Source: JAUWQU01 sp964605095
GTDB lineage: Bacteria; Planctomycetota; Phycisphaerae; SM23-33
Length of the DNA: 16,600 nt
Reading direction: 5' to 3'
Assembly: GCA_964605095.1 (NCBI GenBank)
Contig: CAZSBS010000093.1
Span: 1 to 16,600, forward strand
The notes below the pieces were generated by a model. It saw only the letters and a program-made list of their open reading frames with translations, made no database searches and was not told the origin of the DNA. Shown here in pieces: positions 16,432 through 16,600 of the stretch; the first letter of the stretch is position 1, and every line of letters starts with the position of its first letter. Position numbers and translations under genes: made by a program.

Positions 16432-16600
16432 CCATCTGCCCTTTCCGTCTCTGGTTACCCGAATTGCGATCAGCCAATCGAACGTCGTTACGAACATGCG
16501 ACACGACATTATTGTATCTAACACGCCAAATGCCCGCCGAAGTCGCGGAAATACGATCCGATCCTGAATCATCCCAGCCGGTTCGGGCAGCACGTCCGCG

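Noticed and set aside
16511..16516. TACAAT as -10 box for the GH-like gene (- strand)
   Set aside because: No acceptable -35 hexamer at 16-18 bp spacing.
14620..16521. 633-codon open frame on the + strand
   Set aside because: Antisense to the DUF5703/GH-like gene, which has a signal peptide, RBS and family motifs; the + frame has none.
16432..16593. 54-residue N-terminal extension of the GH-like protein
   Set aside because: The internal ATG at 16431 has a good RBS and begins a classic signal peptide; the extension would bury that signal.

Overview
The window reads as a high-GC chromosomal segment of a member of the Planctomycetota, most likely the class Phycisphaerae or a relative, probably from a metagenome-assembled scaffold because it carries a run of exactly 100 Ns. 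The lineage is inferred from content: an HzsA-related propeller/cytochrome c protein, a TAT-exported Gfo/Idh/MocA oxidoreductase with a CQKP motif, a DUF5703 glycosidase-like protein, and a DUF2344-Rne/Rng pair. No rRNA or other marker in the window fixes the taxonomy.

Layout. Bases 1-4476 run on the + strand: the 3' part of ribulose-phosphate 3-epimerase (rpe), acetyl-CoA carboxylase beta subunit (accD, overlapping rpe by GTGA), then a 954-residue exported protein with a TolB-like propeller, three CxxCH haem sites and a C-terminal Fn3-like domain. Everything after about 4634 is on the - strand, so the two blocks converge at 4477-4633.

Read in the direction of transcription, the - strand holds two blocks. 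The first (16431 to 12773) is an exported DUF5703/GH-like protein overlapping by ATGA a TAT-exported Gfo/Idh/MocA protein, probably a periplasmic carbohydrate-degrading pair. The second starts at a good sigma-70-like promoter (12458-12486) and runs DUF502 membrane protein, hpf, PTS EIIA (ptsN type), HPr (ptsH), Enzyme I (ptsI). After ptsI comes a tandem heptamer array containing the assembly gap, then a DUF2344 (radical-SAM-linked) gene with a problematic 5' end, then ribonuclease E/G with a 370-residue disordered, arginine-rich tail.

Function. The ptsI-ptsH-ptsN set forms a complete phosphorelay (PEP to EI to HPr to EIIA) without EIIB/EIIC here, beside a ribosome hibernation factor; this suggests a regulatory PTS rather than sugar uptake. 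HPr keeps a Ser in the Ser46 context, so HprK control is possible.

The points most worth a second look are the three-haem HzsA-like protein outside an hzs cluster, the 7-bp array abutting the ptsI stop codon, and the apparent -1 frameshift joining a well-placed RBS to the DUF2344 gene. I saw no tRNA, rRNA, CRISPR, transposase or phage gene. I do not claim a new defence or mobile system here.
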